Origin: JBBKWH01 sp037968855
GTDB lineage: Bacteria; Pseudomonadota; Gammaproteobacteria; Pseudomonadales; Moraxellaceae
Length of the DNA: 22,931 bases
Direction: 5' to 3'
Assembly: GCA_037968855.1 (NCBI GenBank)
Contig: JBBKWH010000068.1
Span: 1 to 22,931 of the forward strand
Part shown: one piece after another, positions 1-8,063 of the stretch
Position numbering within the stretch: the stretch's first letter is position 1
Layout: each line of letters starts with the position of its first letter
The notes under the pieces: model-generated
What the model was told of the DNA's origin: nothing
The model's input: the letters and a program-made list of their open reading frames with translations, nothing else
Databases searched by the model: none
Program-made: the position numbers and the translations under genes

Positions 1-1277
1 ACCCCCACTTTGGCAAGGTTTTGTACGATTTTACCCGGCATTGCACCAATATAAGTGCGGCGATGGCCTCGAATCTCAGCTTCATCACGCACGCCACCTA
101 GCGCCATACGAATAAATTCACGACCGGTTGCTTTGGCAATTGATTCGCCCAAGCTGGTTTTACCCACACCCGGTGGGCCAACCAAGCACAACACAGGGCC
201 ACGCATTTGCTTGACCCGTGATTGCACGGCCAGATATTCGGTAATGCGATCTTTGACGTCTTCTAGACCGTAGTGATCGGTATCCAAAATCTGTTGTGCT
301 TTGTCTAGCTTGATCGACACTTTGGAGGCTTTTTTCCAAGGGGTGTTTAAGATCCAGTCTAAATAGTTACGCACCACGGCGGCTTCTGACGAGGCAGGCT
401 GCATGGATTTGAGTTTGCGAAACTCGCTTTCGGCTTTCTTTTGCACATCTTCTGGCAGGTCGGAGTCTTGCATCCGGCGTTCCAGATCGGCCAATTCGTC
501 ATCGCTGCCGCCGTTCATGTCGGACAGTTCGCGCTGAATGACTTTCATCTTTTCATTCAAAAAGTATTCGCGCTGGTTGCGTTCCATCTGGCGTTTGACG
601 TTTTCGTGCAGCCCTTGCTCGATCTGCTGCTCTTCGCTCTGGCGGCTTAAGTAACCGGTCAGCTCGGCAATGTGCGCAGGCACGTCAGATTCTTCCAAGA
701 ACTTCTGTTTGACGTCAATGGCCAGCGGGGTGCGGGTGGCGATAAAATACACCAGCTCAAGCAGCTCCGTGATTTTTTCACTGGCGGCAATCAATTCGCG
801 TGCGTTGCGGAGCTTGGCTTCGGCATAGTGGGCAAACAGCGCTTGTAGGGCGGTGCGCTCAATGTGCTGTGCATCGGCTGACATGGCAACTGTGACGGGT
901 TCTGGCTTGGCCTCTGCGCGCATGTAATCGTCATGATCGAGAATGTCGACCAGACGGGCACGGTGTAGCCCTTCGATCAGTACTTTGATGCAGTTGTCGT
1001 CGTTTTCGTGGTTGACCACTTGAACGATGCGGCAGACCGTACCGTATTGGTAGAGGTTGTCGTTGTCGATGCCTTCAGCCAAAGAGTCTTTTTGTGCAAC
1101 CACAAAGACCAAGTCATCGGCTTCACGTGCAACTTCGACCGCCCGAATCGATTTGGGCCGACCCACAAATAAGGCAATCTGCATGTGTGGATAGACCACC
1201 ACATCGCGTAATGCCAATAGGGGTAGGGTGCTATCGGTGGGTGTGGCAGTCGTCGCCGGAATAATGGTGTCGGGCAT
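1..1277 (-). CDS. lon: ATP-dependent Lon protease, N-terminal part (cut by left window edge)
   Basis: Lon is a cytoplasmic AAA+ serine protease that degrades misfolded and short-lived regulatory proteins. The frame reads without interruption from ATG at 1277 to the left edge, giving about 425 of the family's usual 780-800 residues. The N-terminal substrate-binding domain opens with LPLLALRDVVVYPHM, followed by FVGRPKSI. A helical coiled segment contains EYFLNEKMKVIQREL. The Walker A motif GPPGVGKT lies at residues 367-374, followed by GGVRDEAEIRGHRRTYIG, a Lon hallmark. Walker B, the sensor regions and the Ser-Lys protease domain lie outside the window. A strong GAGGAG Shine-Dalgarno sequence sits 6 bases before the start. 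I see no convincing heat-shock promoter in the roughly 160 bases upstream. Identity is very secure; only the C-terminal half is unseen. Confidence 0.97.
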   Translation of the reverse strand, partial: MPDTIIPATTATPTDSTLPLLALRDVVVYPHMQIALFVGRPKSIRAVEVAREADDLVFVVAQKDSLAEGIDNDNLYQYGTVCRIVQVVNHENDDNCIKVLIEGLHRARLVDILDHDDYMRAEAKPEPVTVAMSADAQHIERTALQALFAHYAEAKLRNARELIAASEKITELLELVYFIATRTPLAIDVKQKFLEESDVPAHIAELTGYLSRQSEEQQIEQGLHENVKRQMERNQREYFLNEKMKVIQRELSDMNGGSDDELADLERRMQDSDLPEDVQKKAESEFRKLKSMQPASSEAAVVRNYLDWILNTPWKKASKVSIKLDKAQQILDTDHYGLEDVKDRITEYLAVQSRVKQMRGPVLCLVGPPGVGKTSLGESIAKATGREFIRMALGGVRDEAEIRGHRRTYIGAMPGKIVQNLAKVG

Positions 1278-1436
1278 TTAGCACTCCTCGTGAGTGACAA
1301 ATCAGCTTGTCATGCTTCATTAGTGATGCATGATCAAAAAAAAACAAGGGCTAGATGAGGTGTTCGGGTTAAAAGGTCTATTTTGTTGGTTGGATTGCGT
1401 ATGGGTTGCTGGTTTTGAGTACAACTTAATAGCCAA

Positions 1437-2048
1437 TTAATAGCGTAAGTACTGGCTTGGGGTGCACAAGGCATGAAGAGGTTGATCCCAATCGGCTGTC
1501 TGTAGCTGATCAACCTGCTGAAAGTCGTAGGCTAAGCCTAAACGATACGGACAATGTGGCGCATGTGCCAAGGTACGATCATAAAACCCACCGCCCATAC
1601 CCAACCGCATACCCTGTGTATCGACGGCCACCAATGGCATGACCAACAGGTCTAAGCGAGTAACGGCAATGCCACGTTGGTGGCGCGGTTGTAACATGCC
1701 TAAGCGATGACGTGCCATGCGGCCTTGTTGCCAATGCTGTCGTGCAATCGGCACAAACACTAATCGTTGATCGAAGGGGCGAATGAACGGCAAGTAGACG
1801 GTTTTGTGTTGTTGTAAGGCTGCCCGAATCAGCGCGCGCGTGGGGACTTCGCCAAAGTCATCTAGATAAACACCAATTCGCTTGGCCTGATGCCATGTCG
1901 GTTGATGTTGCAGACGGCGTATCACGGCATTGCCCGCTTGCCGACGACTGCTCGGCGATAATTGCCGACGCTGTCGACGCAGTTGCTGCCGTAGAGCGTT
2001 GCGTGTCGATAAGGGTGAGGCGGAGAGATCAGTCATGGCAGTGATCAT
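1437..2048 (-). CDS. fau: 5-formyltetrahydrofolate cyclo-ligase
   Basis: This enzyme (YgfA/Fau, MTHFS family) converts 5-formyl-THF to 5,10-methenyl-THF using ATP, recycling a storage folate in the cytoplasm. The 203-residue product is family-sized. Near the N-terminus it has a basic RQQLRRQRRQL helix, then RIGVYLDDFGEVPT. The diagnostic C-terminal motif is GMRLGMGGGFYDRTLA, the glycine-rich ATP-binding segment. The start is uncertain: ATG at 2048 and ATG at 2036 are both possible, and neither has a strong ribosome-binding site. It lies immediately downstream of 6S RNA and its terminator, the same ssrS-ygfA arrangement as in Escherichia coli, so it may be transcribed by read-through. Family call secure. 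Confidence 0.93.
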   Translation of the reverse strand: MITAMTDLSASPLSTRNALRQQLRRQRRQLSPSSRRQAGNAVIRRLQHQPTWHQAKRIGVYLDDFGEVPTRALIRAALQQHKTVYLPFIRPFDQRLVFVPIARQHWQQGRMARHRLGMLQPRHQRGIAVTRLDLLVMPLVAVDTQGMRLGMGGGFYDRTLAHAPHCPYRLGLAYDFQQVDQLQTADWDQPLHALCTPSQYLRY

Positions 2049-2077
2049 TACAACAAGATCAGCAAAATAAGCTCAAT

Positions 2078-2113
2078 AAAAAAACAAAAAGACCGGTCTA
2101 AGCCGATCTTTTT
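2078..2113 (-). terminator. Intrinsic terminator between 6S RNA and fau
   Basis: On the minus strand an 11-bp stem (AAAAAGATCGG pairing with CCGGTCTTTTT, one G-U pair, 6-base loop) at 2086-2113 is followed by a T-rich run. It lies just after the 3' end of 6S RNA, so it would separate the RNA from fau, with partial read-through needed if fau lacks its own promoter. Confidence 0.85.
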
Positions 2114-2121
2114 GAGAGAAT

Positions 2122-2303
2122 AAATTCTCCGAAGTGCCGCTGCGCTGTCTTGACCCTTGAACCCTAAAGTTCAAGGTGGAAACACCGATGCTTTAAAGGC
2201 TTTCCGCTCAAAGAGCAGACCTGCACACAAAAGCAAAAGGATGAATCCGAGGTTTTGCGTATCGGCTCAGGGGATTGGACAAAGCTGGCCAACACTCCAG
2301 AGT
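2122..2303 (-). ncRNA. ssrS: 6S RNA
   Basis: 6S RNA mimics an open promoter and sequesters sigma-70 RNA polymerase in stationary phase. On the minus strand the region carries signatures of gammaproteobacterial 6S RNA: CCCCTGAGCCGATA on the 5' side, CCTTGAACTTTAGGGTTCAAGG hairpin arms on the 3' side, then GCGGCACTTCGGAG. The terminal stem closes well: CTCTGGAGTG (2302-2293) pairs over 10 positions with CACTTCGGAG (2136-2127), counting G-U pairs. Length is about 180 nt, as expected. Synteny zapA-ssrS-ygfA matches E. coli. The 5' end is set from the promoter -10 box and the 3' end from the closing stem, each to within a few bases. Confidence 0.93.
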
Positions 2304-2309
2304 CTGTCC

Positions 2310-2337
2310 AGTATAGCGAGCTTTATCTGTGCCGCAA
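2310..2337 (-). promoter_or_regulatory. Sigma-70 promoter of 6S RNA
   Basis: On the minus strand a -35 box TTGCGG (2337-2332) and a -10 box TATACT (2315-2310) are separated by 16 bases. The predicted start is the A near 2303, directly at the base of the 6S closing stem. This supports independent transcription of the RNA from within the zapA-fau interval. Confidence 0.8.
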
Positions 2338-2464
2338 GTCCCATTTATTGCTGTTCAGTCAATGTTTGTGTCGCTTTGTCGCATCTTTAACCGATTTTGT
2401 GCGATGGGTGAGGGTTGGTGCTTTTTTCGTTTAACGGTCAAAAGCACGATCCATCACGTGCGGC

Positions 2465-2749
2465 TTATTGATCGGCTTCGATGGCGGTTTCGACGTCATT
2501 AATCATTTGGTTGATTAAACGCTGGCAGGCTTTTTGGCCTTGTAGTGTGATGTTGGCGGCCATCAGTTCTTGGCAAAGTTGTAAGGCGACCATGACGGCA
2601 AGTCGTTCGGTTTCGATGCGTGGCATGGCGCTTTTAAATTCGCGCATTTTGCTGTCGACATGGCGCGCGGCGGCTTTGAGGCCGTCCGCTTGGTTGTCTT
2701 GACAAGCCAGTTTGTAGGTGCGGTCTAAAATATTCAGTTCGACGTTCAT
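2465..2749 (-). CDS. zapA: Cell division protein ZapA
   Basis: ZapA binds FtsZ and bundles its protofilaments at the cytoplasmic Z-ring. The 94-residue product has the ZapA layout: an N-terminal beta-rich domain (VELNILDRTYKLAC, residues 3-16), the AARHVDSKMREFK segment, then ERLAVMVALQLCQEL leading into a C-terminal helix that forms the tetramer coiled coil. Its start overlaps the stop of the upstream coiled-coil gene by four bases (ATGA), so the two are translationally coupled. The context (ygfB divergent, 6S RNA and fau downstream) is the standard zapA neighbourhood. Confidence 0.92.
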   Translation of the reverse strand: MNVELNILDRTYKLACQDNQADGLKAAARHVDSKMREFKSAMPRIETERLAVMVALQLCQELMAANITLQGQKACQRLINQMINDVETAIEADQ

Positions 2750-3192
2750 GTGGGTGATTCCGTATCTGTTGCAGGCTCGGCATCGGCAGATGATGTGACA
2801 GGTGCTGGCTGGCCGAGTGAGGCCAGTCGTTGAATAATGGCTTCAACTTTGCGTTTGGCATGGTCGTTTTTTTGCAATAAGGCGTCGCGTTCGGTGATTA
2901 AGGCTTGTTTGGCCAGTGCATGTTGCGCCAGTTCGTTGGCTAAACGTTCCATTTCGGTGCTCATGGTCTGATTGGCCAAGGCCAAGGACTCATAACGTCC
3001 AGTCAAATTGCTCACTTCTTGCTCAAGCTGACGGGTGCGTTCTAGGCTTTTTGCCAAGTTTTCTCGCAGCTTAGGGTCTTCTGGTGCTGCGGTTGGGCGA
3101 GCAGCCAGTGCTTCGTTTTCGACACGTGCTTCCTGCAGTGTTCGGGTCAAAGTATCGATGAGCGCTTGCAGGCGCTGCAATTCTGCCAACAT
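2746..3192 (-). CDS. ZapB/TIGR02449-like coiled-coil protein, enlarged
   Basis: The 148-residue protein is almost entirely predicted coiled coil. It starts LAELQRLQALIDTLTRTLQE and continues with heptad-like Leu/Ala spacing to about residue 125, then ends in a disordered Ala/Asp/Ser/Thr tail. The segment RDALLQKNDHAKRKVEAIIQRLASLG closely resembles the C-terminus of the short TIGR02449 proteins found between ygfB and zapA in Pseudomonas and relatives. Those are about 65-70 residues, so this copy looks roughly doubled. It overlaps zapA by 4 bases and precedes it, which suggests a cell-division role (inference). Start ATG at 3192 lacks a clear Shine-Dalgarno sequence. Confidence 0.75.
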   Translation of the reverse strand: MLAELQRLQALIDTLTRTLQEARVENEALAARPTAAPEDPKLRENLAKSLERTRQLEQEVSNLTGRYESLALANQTMSTEMERLANELAQHALAKQALITERDALLQKNDHAKRKVEAIIQRLASLGQPAPVTSSADAEPATDTESPT

Positions 3193-3223
3193 GATCGGGT
3201 CGCAAGGCTAGGAGTTGGGGGTT

Positions 3224-3253
3224 AATATAGGGGGACAACCTTAGATTGGTCAA
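3224..3253 (-). promoter_or_regulatory. Predicted promoter for the coiled-coil/zapA operon
   Basis: On the minus strand TTGACC (3253-3248) and TATATT (3229-3224) are separated by 18 bases, upstream of the coiled-coil gene that begins at 3192. The -35 box overlaps the first codons of the divergent ygfB, so the two transcription units share a very tight control region of about 50 bases. Confidence 0.6.
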
Positions 3254-3917
3254 CGCAATGCATGATGACAATTCCGGCTGGATCGAATGGGATCAAGCCT
3301 TTAATAGCATTCCAGAGCTGAGTAGTCCTGCCGAGTTACATGGTCTATTGACCGGTATTATCTGCGTGGCAAAAGCACCAACTGGAGATCAGTGGCAGCA
3401 GATTTTGGCGCGCTTGGGCTTTGAGCCACTCGATGACGTGAGCTTGCGCTTACTGACCGAGGAGGCCGAAGATATGGCCTTGTCGCTGAGTGAAGATCAC
3501 TTAGATTACATGCCCTTACTACCCGATGATGAGCATGCGCTAGAAGAGCGAGTCACTGCGCTAGCCGATTGGTGTAGCGGTGTATTGCTTGGTTTTGGTC
3601 TGGCCAGTGGGACGGTTCGCGCCGATGAAAACGAGTTGCTACGTGATTTGCACGAGATGGCCAGCATCACTTTTGAGGCCGAAGATGACGATGAAGAAGG
3701 CGAGGAAGGCTATGCTGATCTGGTCGAGTTTGCCCGTTTGATTCCGGTAAGTTTGTCGACAGGCCGCGAAAAAATATCGCTGGCGGGCAGTGCGTTGTTG
3801 TCGCTAAAGGTCGAACCATCAGTGGTTTTGCCGGATCAAGCCGATGATGAGGTCGATCAAACCCTAGATCAGCAGCATGATGTGGTAGACATGTTGACTA
3901 AGGATCGGCCATCTTAA
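3246..3917 (+). CDS. ygfB: UPF0149/YgfB family protein
   Basis: YgfB-family proteins are small cytoplasmic helical proteins (in Pseudomonas aeruginosa YgfB modulates ampDh3 expression). Family features are the early LSSPAELHGLLTGIICVA segment, ADWCSGVLLGFGLAS near residue 113, and the acidic EDDDEEGEEGYADLVEFARLIPV segment that is the family's C-terminal hallmark. The start is uncertain: TTG at 3246 sits 11 bases after AGGGGG, whereas the first in-frame ATG (3258) is 23 bases away, so TTG is the listed choice. The product (219-223 aa) is longer than the usual 180-195, with about 35 extra acidic residues at the C-terminus. It leads the conserved ygfB-pepP-ubiH-ubiI run. Confidence 0.88.
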   Translation: MVNAMHDDNSGWIEWDQAFNSIPELSSPAELHGLLTGIICVAKAPTGDQWQQILARLGFEPLDDVSLRLLTEEAEDMALSLSEDHLDYMPLLPDDEHALEERVTALADWCSGVLLGFGLASGTVRADENELLRDLHEMASITFEAEDDDEEGEEGYADLVEFARLIPVSLSTGREKISLAGSALLSLKVEPSVVLPDQADDEVDQTLDQQHDVVDMLTKDRPS

Positions 3918-3951
3918 GGCGCTATGATTAATACCCAGCCATGAGTCGACA

Positions 3952-3998
3952 ATGATGTTTGGTCAATGATGAGTGGCTGATGATGTTTGGTCGATGAT
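3952..3998 (+). repeat. Short direct repeat between ygfB and pepP
   Basis: A 19-base unit (ATGATGTTTGGTCRATGAT) occurs at 3952-3970 and 3980-3998, differing at one base, with a 28-base period. The surrounding 80 bases are rich in further GATGAT motifs. No function can be assigned; a slippage-generated tandem repeat is the simplest reading. Confidence 0.7.
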
Positions 3999-4059
3999 TG
4001 ATGCTAGATGATCTGTGGTAGATGGATATGAAGTTTTGCAGGACTGATAAAGGTAGCCT

Positions 4060-5412
4060 ATGAATACCCTGACCGCTGCACCGCAAGGCGTGCATGCTCC
4101 ATTGCAATCGGTGTATGCCGAGCGTCGAGCGCGTTTGATGGCACAGATGGATCAAGACAGCATTGCGCTGATTCCAACCAGCCATGCCTATATTCGCAAT
4201 AACGATGCCGAGTTTCGCTTTCGTGCTGATAGTAGCTTTTTTTATCTGACCGGTTTTGCCGAGCCAGAGGCATTGGCCTGTTTGATGCCGTCGAGCGAGA
4301 CGCCATACCTGTTGTTTTGTCGTGAGCGTAATCGCGAGCGCGAAATATGGGATGGCTTGCGGGCGGGTACAGCGGGTGCAGTGGCTGACTTTGCTGCCGA
4401 TCAGTCCTATGCCATTGAGTCACTGGATGAGTGGATGCCCAAGCTGATTTCTGGCAAGCGCAAAATTTATGTGCGCTTTGGGCAGGATGCGGCGTTTGAT
4501 CAACGGGTCAGTGGCTGGATTAAGGCGGTGGCAGCCACCCAGCGACACGGCGGCAAAGTGCCGTTTGAGTTGATTCAGTTGGACCACTTGCTGGATGAGA
4601 TGCGCTTGATCAAAGATCCGCACGAGATCGCGCAAATGCGTCAAGCTGCCGAGATCAGTGCGCAAGCACATGTCCGCGCGATGCAAGCAGTGCACGTCGG
4701 GATGATGGAGTACGCTTTAGAAGCCGAGTTGCTGTATGTGTTTGGCAAAAACGGCTGTCAGACTGCTTATAACAGCATTGTTGGCGGCGGCAATAACGGC
4801 TGTATTTTGCATTACCACGAAAATAATCAGCCACTCAATGATGGTGATTTGGTGTTGATTGATGCGGGTGCCGAGTTCAATCATTACGCGGCTGATATTA
4901 CCCGTACCTTTCCGGTCAATGGCAAGTTTTCGCCAGAGCAAAAGGCGCTGTATCAATTGGTGCTGGATGCACAACTGGCGGCGATAGAAGCGCTCAAGGT
5001 CGGTGCGTCGTGTAAGGGCTACCATGAGGTTGCTGTGCGCGTGTTAGCCACAGGGTTGATCCAGTTGGGTTTGCTTGAGGGTGAGCTTGAGCAGGTGATT
5101 GAGTCGGGCGCGTATCGGCAGTTTTATATGCATGGCACGGGCCACTGGCTCGGTATTGATGTGCATGATGTCGGCAGTTACAAAGACGATGACGGCGACG
5201 CATGGCGACCGCTACAGGCAGGCATGGTGCTGACGGTCGAGCCGGGGCTGTATGTTGCGCCGGATGATGACAGTGTCGACGCGCGCTGGCGTGGCATTGG
5301 CATTCGGATTGAAGATGATGTGCTGATCACCGCAGATGGGCCAGTGGTCATGACCGATGGCGTGCCCAAAACCATCGCCGCAATTGAACAGCTAATGGCA
5401 GAACGTGTATGA
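4060..5412 (+). CDS. pepP: Xaa-Pro aminopeptidase P
   Basis: PepP is a cytoplasmic dinuclear-Mn metallopeptidase (M24B) that removes N-terminal residues preceding proline. The 450-residue protein has the N-terminal creatinase-like domain (residues about 1-175, with FYLTGFAEPEA and RERNREREIWDG) and a C-terminal pita-bread domain. All five metal ligands are visible: D268 in LIDAGAEF, D279 in ADITRTFP, H362 in GTGHWLGIDVHDVG, E394 in VEPGLY and E418 in IRIEDDV. The start ATG follows AAAGGTAG. The stop overlaps the ubiH start (ATGA at 5409-5412), so the genes are coupled. pepP-ubiH linkage is conserved in gammaproteobacteria. Call secure. Confidence 0.96.
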   Translation: MNTLTAAPQGVHAPLQSVYAERRARLMAQMDQDSIALIPTSHAYIRNNDAEFRFRADSSFFYLTGFAEPEALACLMPSSETPYLLFCRERNREREIWDGLRAGTAGAVADFAADQSYAIESLDEWMPKLISGKRKIYVRFGQDAAFDQRVSGWIKAVAATQRHGGKVPFELIQLDHLLDEMRLIKDPHEIAQMRQAAEISAQAHVRAMQAVHVGMMEYALEAELLYVFGKNGCQTAYNSIVGGGNNGCILHYHENNQPLNDGDLVLIDAGAEFNHYAADITRTFPVNGKFSPEQKALYQLVLDAQLAAIEALKVGASCKGYHEVAVRVLATGLIQLGLLEGELEQVIESGAYRQFYMHGTGHWLGIDVHDVGSYKDDDGDAWRPLQAGMVLTVEPGLYVAPDDDSVDARWRGIGIRIEDDVLITADGPVVMTDGVPKTIAAIEQLMAERV

Positions 5413-6632
5413 GTACTGACAGCGTATTACCCGTGGTGATTGTCGGTGGTGGCATGGTGGGATTAAGTCTTGCGCTGATGTTGGCGCAACAGGGCTTGTC
5501 CGTCACCTTGCTAGAGGCGATTCGCTATCCGGCGGCGAGTACCGATCAACAGCCGCCTGCCTATCATTCTAGCTTTGATGCCCGTAATACGGCGTTATCG
5601 CGTCGTACCGTGCAGATTTATAGCGATTTAGGCTTGTGGTCGTTATTGCAGCAACATGCTACACCGATTCATCAGGTACAGATTAGTGAGCGTGGCGGCT
5701 TTGGTAAGGCCCGCTTACAGGCGTCAGAAGAAGGCATTGAAAGCTTTGGTCAAGTGATCGAAAACGCGTGGCTGGGTCGGGTGTTGTTGGCCCAAGTGCG
5801 CGCGCAACCACTGATTCAGTTAATCGACGGTGTATCGGTTGAGCAGCTTCAGCAAAGCGCCGATTGCGTTCGTGTACAGGCCAATAAAAACGGCCAGCCG
5901 TTGTCGTTGGCTGCGCGCTTGTTGATTGCCGCCGATGGTCGTGATTCGTTCTGCCGTCGTGCGTTGGGCGTGAGCGCCAGTGTGCATGATTATCAGCAAG
6001 TGGCCTTGGTCACTACGGTCGAAACCAGCGAGCCACATGCACAGATTGCTTTTGAGCGGTTTACCCCGCAAGGGCCATTGGCGTTGTTGCCGTTACCTGG
6101 TGATTATCGCCGCTCGGTGGTCTGGACAGTGCCTGCTGGGAGCGAAGCCGAATGGCTGGGCGAACAGAATGACGCACATTTTTTGGCGGCCTTGCAAGCG
6201 GCCTTTGGCGGTCGGGCTGGACGATTTGTAAGGACTGGCCCGCGTTCTAGTTATAGCCTGTCTCAAGTGCTGGCTGATCAGCAAGCGATTGGCCGTGTGG
6301 TACTAATGGGCAATGCCGCACACACTTTACATCCGGTGGCAGGGCAAGGCTTTAATCTGTGTTTGCGCGATGCCCAAGTATTGAGCAAAACCCTCGCTGC
6401 TCAAGCGCAAAAACAAGCCGATCTGGGCGATGCCACGATGCTCAAAGCCTATGAGCAAGCGCGCGTGAGCGATCAAAAGCGGGTGATTCGTTTTTGTGAT
6501 TCGGTGGTGCGTGGATTCTCCAATCACAATCCATTGCTCAAGTTGGCGCGGAATACCGGCTTGTTGGCGTTTGATGTGATCCCTGGAGCCAAGCAGTTGG
6601 TGGCGACCTACGCGATGGGTCTAAAAGTTTAA
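5409..6632 (+). CDS. ubiH: 2-octaprenyl-6-methoxyphenol hydroxylase UbiH
   Basis: UbiH is an FAD-dependent aromatic hydroxylase of ubiquinone biosynthesis, acting in the Ubi complex. The 407-residue protein shows the N-terminal Rossmann dinucleotide motif IVGGGMVGLSLALML (residues 11-25), the DARNTALS motif after it, AADGRDSFCRR (DG motif) in the middle, and the C-terminal FAD ribityl motif VVLMGNAAHTLHPVAGQGFN. GNAAHTLHP, with Asn instead of the more common Asp, is typical of UbiH itself and distinguishes it from UbiI/UbiF. It overlaps pepP by 4 bases and is followed closely by a second hydroxylase of the same superfamily. Confidence 0.93.
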   Translation: MSTDSVLPVVIVGGGMVGLSLALMLAQQGLSVTLLEAIRYPAASTDQQPPAYHSSFDARNTALSRRTVQIYSDLGLWSLLQQHATPIHQVQISERGGFGKARLQASEEGIESFGQVIENAWLGRVLLAQVRAQPLIQLIDGVSVEQLQQSADCVRVQANKNGQPLSLAARLLIAADGRDSFCRRALGVSASVHDYQQVALVTTVETSEPHAQIAFERFTPQGPLALLPLPGDYRRSVVWTVPAGSEAEWLGEQNDAHFLAALQAAFGGRAGRFVRTGPRSSYSLSQVLADQQAIGRVVLMGNAAHTLHPVAGQGFNLCLRDAQVLSKTLAAQAQKQADLGDATMLKAYEQARVSDQKRVIRFCDSVVRGFSNHNPLLKLARNTGLLAFDVIPGAKQLVATYAMGLKV

Positions 6633-6692
6633 TCTGAACAAGGCGTAATGGCGCGATATTGGCCAAACAGTGGTCTAGAGGAAATCAGCCAA

Positions 6693-7928
6693 ATGGCAGA
6701 GACAAGCAATGTCATGCATGACGTGGTGATTGTTGGCGGTGGCTTGGTCGGTGGACTATGCGCCTTGTTATTGGCCGAAGGCGGCATTGCGCCGGTGGTG
6801 CTGGATGCCGCGCCTGCGGTCGATGACGGCGTGCTGGCCCAGCGTGATGCACGGGTATTTGCCTTGAGTCCAGCCAATTTGCAGGTGTTGCAGCGGGTTG
6901 GGGTATGGGCGCGAGTGCGTCGGCATGCGCCCTATCAGGCCATGCAAGTGTGGCATCGCGAGGGTTATGGTCAGTTAGATTTTGGTCAAGCTGATGCCCT
7001 GTATGCCGAGTGGCTAGGCAGCATGGTTGAGCCATCAGTATTGGCCTTAGCGCTACAAGAGCAAACGGTGGCGGCAGGTCTGGATTGGCGACGTGACACC
7101 CGCGTGATGAGTCTGGAGCAGTATCCTGATCATTGGCAAATCCGCCTACAAGACGGTCAAGTGCTCTGCACACGCTTGCTGATTGGCGCAGATGGCGGAC
7201 GCTCGATGGTGCGTCAAGCGGCAGGCATTTTGACCAAGCAATTGGACTATCAACAGTCGGCGCTGACTTGTGCCATTCGGACAGATCTGCCCCATGCTGG
7301 CGTGGCGCGGCAGGTGTTTTTGGCCGGTGGCCCATTGGCGTTTCTACCGATGGCGGATATGGACGATGCCGAGTCTGGCCATTGGCAGTCGGTGGTGTGG
7401 AGTTTGCCCACAGACATTGCTGCCGAGATGTCGGCACTGGATGACACAGCGTTAATGGCCGCATTAACCGAGGCCAGCGAGCGGGTACTGGGTAACGTGC
7501 AGCGCATCGAATCGCGTGGCTTGTTTCCCTTGCGTGCGCAACAAGCCGAGCATGATGTGGCCGAGCGTTTGGCCTTGATTGGCGATGCAGCCCATGTGGT
7601 GCATCCGATGGCCGGACAAGGTGTGAACTTGGGGCTGCTTGATGCGGCGGTACTGGCCGATGCCTTGCTGCATGATCGCGCGCGCGGACTGTGGGCGCAC
7701 CGGCAAACCTTGGCCCGTTATGCACGGACCCGTCGTTTGCCCAATAGTCTGATGATGCATGGGCTGTCTGCGTTGGGCTGGATTCAGGGTGCACAACATC
7801 CAGCCTTGGTCTGGTTGCGCGGCGAAGGCATGCATCAATTGTCGCGCTTGCCACAGTTGCGCCAGATCATGATCGCTCAGGCGGGTGGTCATGCCGGACT
7901 CAAGCACACCCGTTACGCTGCTCAATAG
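6693..7928 (+). CDS. ubiI: FAD-dependent ubiquinone hydroxylase, UbiI/VisC-like
   Basis: A second UbiH/UbiF/VisC/Coq6-family monooxygenase, 411 residues. The Rossmann motif VVIVGGGLVGGLCALLLAE is near residue 9. DARVFALSPANLQVLQRVG follows, then IGADGGRSMVRQAAGI in the middle and RLALIGDAAHVVHPMAGQGVNLGLLDA at the FAD motif. The GDAAHxxHPxAGQGVNLG form fits UbiI (C5 hydroxylase) best, but UbiF cannot be excluded by eye, so the symbol is a best fit. ATG 6693 is chosen because AGAGGA lies 10 bases upstream; an in-frame ATG at 6648 would add 15 residues ahead of the conserved domain. It closes the ygfB-pepP-ubiH run; no obvious terminator follows. Confidence 0.85.
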   Translation: MAETSNVMHDVVIVGGGLVGGLCALLLAEGGIAPVVLDAAPAVDDGVLAQRDARVFALSPANLQVLQRVGVWARVRRHAPYQAMQVWHREGYGQLDFGQADALYAEWLGSMVEPSVLALALQEQTVAAGLDWRRDTRVMSLEQYPDHWQIRLQDGQVLCTRLLIGADGGRSMVRQAAGILTKQLDYQQSALTCAIRTDLPHAGVARQVFLAGGPLAFLPMADMDDAESGHWQSVVWSLPTDIAAEMSALDDTALMAALTEASERVLGNVQRIESRGLFPLRAQQAEHDVAERLALIGDAAHVVHPMAGQGVNLGLLDAAVLADALLHDRARGLWAHRQTLARYARTRRLPNSLMMHGLSALGWIQGAQHPALVWLRGEGMHQLSRLPQLRQIMIAQAGGHAGLKHTRYAAQ

Positions 7929-8063
7929 ATCAGCATGCGAGGTATGAGCGGCATAAATAGACGCCGATAGGGGCTAGTACAGTCTGCAAGGGCTTGTTAA
8001 AGTCCGCTTTATCAGCCGGTATGCCGGAGTTTAGTAGACATGTTGAAGGTGGAGTAGGCCAAT

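Noticed and set aside
977..1300. Minus-strand frame overlapping the lon start
   Set aside because: It is out of frame with Lon, whose motifs read continuously through the same DNA.
2157..2390. Plus-strand frame over the 6S RNA region
   Set aside because: It is antisense to 6S RNA and is explained by that RNA's conserved structure.
2418..2447. GTGCTTTT/AAAAGCAC inverted repeat after zapA as a terminator
   Set aside because: It lacks a T-run after the stem on the zapA strand, so termination is not supported.
6712..7854. Long open frame (380 codons) on the minus strand opposite the UbiI-like gene
   Set aside because: It lies wholly antisense to a gene with clear FAD motifs; its translation is low-complexity Arg/His/Pro-rich with no family features, as expected from codon bias on the other strand.
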